The notes beneath the pieces were generated by a model. It was not told the DNA's origin, searched no databases, and saw nothing but the letters and a program-made list of their open reading frames with translations. A stretch of DNA of 7,152 nucleotides from JANNMJ01 sp031397815 (GTDB taxonomy: Bacteria > Bacteroidota > Bacteroidia > Cytophagales > Hymenobacteraceae): assembly GCA_031397815.1 (NCBI GenBank), contig JANNMJ010000079.1, positions 1 to 7,152 of the forward strand, read 5' to 3'. Both the position numbers and the translations under genes were made by a program. Shown in pieces: positions 4,567-7,152 of the stretch. Within the stretch, counting starts at the first letter, position 1. Each line of letters opens with the position of its first letter.

Positions 4567-7152
4567 CTACCCCAAATGCCGCCCCAAATACACCGCCGTC
4601 CGGCTCTCCCCCACCTGCGCGACCTCCATCGGCGGCCCAGCCGCCACTATCCGACCGCCATCTTCCCCCGCGCCGGGACCGATATCCATCACCCAATCGG
4701 CTTGCGCGACGACGGCCATCTCGTGTTCCACCACCACCACCGTGTTCCCCGCTTCCACGAGGCCCGCGAGCTGCGTGAGGAGCTTGCGGACGTCGGACGG
4801 GTGCAGGCCGGTCGTGGGTTCGTCGAGGACGTAGAGCGTGTTGCCGCGCCCGATGCGTTGCAGCTCCGTGGCGAGCTTGATGCGCTGCGCCTCCCCGCCG
4901 GAAAGCTCCGTCGCGGGCTGGCCTAGCCGCAGATACCCTAAGCCCACTTCGCGCAGCACCGTGAGGGCGCGGCGCACGGTGGCCTCTTCCGCGAAAAAAT
5001 CCCACGCCGTATCGACGGTCATGCCGAGAACGTCGGCGATGGATTTTTCTTGATATTTTATTTCGAGGGTTTTCGCGTTGTACCGGGCGCCGTGGCAGAC
5101 GGGGCACGGCGCATAAACGCTCGGCAGAAATAACAGCTCGACCATTACAAAACCTTCCCCCTGACAGTTCTCGCAGCGGCCTTTCGCCACGTTGAACGAG
5201 AACCGCCCGGCGTCATAGCGCCGCTTGCGGGCTTCGGGTGTGGTGGCGAAAAGCTTCCGAACGTGGTCGAAAAGGCCCGTGTACGTGGCCATATTCGAGC
5301 GGGGCGTCCGGCCGATAGGCGCTTGGTCGACCCGCACGAGGCGCTTAATCGATTCCATGCCCGCCGTAATCCGTCCGCCGAGGGCGGCAGGGTCAGCATC
5401 AGAGGAGAGGGAAGAATAATCGGCTTCTTCGGCGGCTGATTCGGAATTAACTACCAGCTCTTCTTTATTCATCCCCAGTCGCTCGCCCACTAATTCGACC
5501 AGCGCCTGACTCACCAAGCTCGATTTTCCCGAACCCGACACGCCCGTAACCGCCGTAAATACGCCGAGCGGAAATTCGGCCGTCAATTGATTGAGATTAT
5601 TTCGGGTGATGCCTTCGAGCCGTAGCCAGCCGGTGGGTTGGCGCGGGGGCCGGACGGGAGCGCCACCGTCGGGTTCGGTTTCGGGGAAGAGGTAGGGGCG
5701 GGTTTGCGAAGCCGCCACGTCGCGTAACCCCTCAGGCGGACCGCTGTACAGGATTTCGCCGCCCTTCTCGCCCGCCGCCGGTCCCACATCCACGAGCCAG
5801 TCGGCTTCCCGAATCACGTCCAAATCGTGCTCGACTACGAACAGCGAGTTCCCCGCCGCTTTCAGGCCCGCCAACGCCGTCAGGAGCGCCTCGGTATCGG
5901 CCGGATGCAGCCCCGCCGACGGCTCATCGAGCACATAAACCACCCCAAACAGATTGGAATGCAGCTGCGTCGCCAGTCGCAACCGTTGCAGCTCCCCCGG
6001 CGAAAGCGTGGGCGTGCTGCGCTCCAAAGACAGATAACCGAGGCCCAAATCGAGCAGCACGCCGAGCCGCGACACCACATCGGCCGTCAGACGCTGCCGG
6101 GCCATTCCGCGTGCCTCCTCCCCCAACGACGCCGCCTGATTCGGCCCGCCGTACGCCGGACCGCTTTCGGGCAGGGCCGCGCTGCCCGCGCCCGAAACCG
6201 CGAACGGCCGCAGCAGCTCCGCCACGCGCTTGAGCGGCAGGCGCGAGAGGTCGGCAATGTCGTAACCGGCAAACGTGACGCTCAGCGACTCGCGCTTCAG
6301 GCGCTTGCCGCCGCACGTCGGACAGTCGGTGGCGATCATATACTGCAACGCCCGGCGCTTCATCAGCGCGCTCTGCGTGTTGGCGAACGTGTGCAGCACG
6401 TGCCGCCGGGCGCTCGAAAAAGTGCCCATATAGTTCGGCGGCTCCTTTCGTTTCACGGCGCGCTGCGTCTCGGCGGGCGTGTAACCGGGGTAAACGGGCA
6501 TTACGGGCTGCTCGTCGGTGAACAGAATCCAGTCGCGCTGGGCTTGGGGGAGGTCGCGCCACGGCGTATCCACGTCGTAGCCCATCGTCACGAGAATATC
6601 CCGCTGATTCTGTCCGCCCCACGCCTGCGGCCACGCCGCCACAGCGCGCTCGCGGATGGTCAGGCTCGGGTCCGGGACCATCGATTCTTCCGTCACCTCG
6701 TAAATCCGGCCCAGCCCGTGGCACGTCGGACAAGCCCCCTCGGGCGTATTCGGCGAAAAAGCTTCGGCATAAATAATCGCCTGACCAGCCGGATATTCCC
6801 CAGCCCGCGAGTACAGCATCCGCAGCAGGTTAGAGAGCGTCGTGACCGACCCCACCGACGAGCGCGTGGTTGGCGCGCCGCGCTGCTGCTGCAACGCCAC
6901 CGCCGGCGGCAGCCCATCAATAGAATCAACCTCGGGCACCGAAAGCTGATGAAACAGCCGCCGCGCGTACGGCGACACCGATTCGAGATACCGCCGCTGC
7001 GCCTCCGCGTAGAGCGTCCCGAACGCCAGCGACGATTTCCCCGACCCCGACACCCCCGTAAACACCACCAGCGCATCGCGCGGGATGTCGAGGCTGACGT
7101 CCTTCAAGTTGTGCTCGCGGGCACCGCGCACCCGCACAAAACCGGCGGCGGC
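4567..7152 (-). CDS. UvrA-like excinuclease ATPase, class II (no UvrB-binding domain), 5' partial
   Basis: This is a tandem ABC ATPase of the UvrA family, DNA-damage or drug-DNA-adduct recognising. Counting from a GTG at 7137 (856 residues): Walker A GVSGSGKSS 28-36; CPTC 136-139 and CPTC 272-275 flanking an insertion domain; signature LSPGELQRL 378-386; Walker B VLDEPSAGLHP; second Walker A 532-540; IGRTPRSN 608-615; zinc cysteines 655, 658, 678, 681; signature LSGGEAQR 745-752; VLDEPTTGLHP 770-780; H-loop VVEHE. Only about 100 residues separate Walker A from the first CPTC, versus over 200 in housekeeping UvrA. The UvrB-binding domain and the first CxxC pair are therefore absent, as in UvrA2/DrrC-type proteins. 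The frame stays open for five more codons (AAAGF) to the edge, so the true start is outside; GTG 7137 is unlikely to be it. Stop TAG. It is convergent to the HipA-like pair. Class II members are linked to damage tolerance or drug self-protection; UvrB-dependent repair is unlikely. Confidence 0.93.
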   Translation of the reverse strand, partial: AAAGFVRVRGAREHNLKDVSLDIPRDALVVFTGVSGSGKSSLAFGTLYAEAQRRYLESVSPYARRLFHQLSVPEVDSIDGLPPAVALQQQRGAPTTRSSVGSVTTLSNLLRMLYSRAGEYPAGQAIIYAEAFSPNTPEGACPTCHGLGRIYEVTEESMVPDPSLTIRERAVAAWPQAWGGQNQRDILVTMGYDVDTPWRDLPQAQRDWILFTDEQPVMPVYPGYTPAETQRAVKRKEPPNYMGTFSSARRHVLHTFANTQSALMKRRALQYMIATDCPTCGGKRLKRESLSVTFAGYDIADLSRLPLKRVAELLRPFAVSGAGSAALPESGPAYGGPNQAASLGEEARGMARQRLTADVVSRLGVLLDLGLGYLSLERSTPTLSPGELQRLRLATQLHSNLFGVVYVLDEPSAGLHPADTEALLTALAGLKAAGNSLFVVEHDLDVIREADWLVDVGPAAGEKGGEILYSGPPEGLRDVAASQTRPYLFPETEPDGGAPVRPPRQPTGWLRLEGITRNNLNQLTAEFPLGVFTAVTGVSGSGKSSLVSQALVELVGERLGMNKEELVVNSESAAEEADYSSLSSDADPAALGGRITAGMESIKRLVRVDQAPIGRTPRSNMATYTGLFDHVRKLFATTPEARKRRYDAGRFSFNVAKGRCENCQGEGFVMVELLFLPSVYAPCPVCHGARYNAKTLEIKYQEKSIADVLGMTVDTAWDFFAEEATVRRALTVLREVGLGYLRLGQPATELSGGEAQRIKLATELQRIGRGNTLYVLDEPTTGLHPSDVRKLLTQLAGLVEAGNTVVVVEHEMAVVAQADWVMDIGPGAGEDGGRIVAAGPPMEVAQVGESRTAVYLGRHLG

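Noticed and set aside
4505..7076. Several other minus-strand frames inside the UvrA-like region (for example 5924-6733 and 4505-5107)
   Set aside because: They are out-of-frame shadows rich in Arg/Ala/Gly with no domain signal.
4567..7137. Complete UvrA-like gene starting at GTG 7137
   Set aside because: The frame continues open to the window edge (AAAGF before the GTG), and family members have extra N-terminal residues before the RVRGAREHNL segment.

Overview
The window looks like chromosomal DNA from a GC-rich member of the Bacteroidota, most likely Hymenobacter or a close relative. Four things point there: a TAnnTTTG-type -7 promoter element right before a start codon, no clear Shine-Dalgarno sites, two-domain universal stress proteins, and proteins that read like Hymenobacter homologues. 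The genus call rests on recognition, not on a search.

Layout. Positions 1-386 are non-coding and hold a ~140-bp MITE-like inverted repeat with a small CTCTG/CAGAG hairpin on each side. A LuxR/NarL-type response regulator (387-1016, +) follows. It converges, across a 68-nt G-rich gap, on a two-gene minus-strand unit of tandem universal stress proteins (1984-2763 upstream, 1085-1942 downstream). A ~300-nt divergent spacer (2764-3066) separates these from a plus-strand pair: a HipA-like kinase (3067-3882) overlapping by 26 nt a DUF3037 protein (3857-4246). Next is a 320-nt convergent spacer packed with tandem and inverted repeats. The rest (4567 to the right edge, -) is a class II UvrA-like ABC ATPase without the UvrB-binding domain; its 5' end lies outside the window.

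How the genes fit together. The response regulator has no sensor kinase in view. The two Usp genes probably form one transcript. The HipA-like/DUF3037 genes are translationally coupled and probably act together, but neither is a classical HipBA toxin-antitoxin component: there is no HipB-like gene and the HipA N-terminal region is missing. The UvrA-like gene is a separate convergent unit. The theme is stress and signalling, but no single pathway links all the genes.

The best candidates for something undescribed are the HipA-like/DUF3037 pair and the repeat mosaic at 4253-4513. In that mosaic a 9-bp palindromic half-site recurs in alternating orientation and allows mutually exclusive hairpins.
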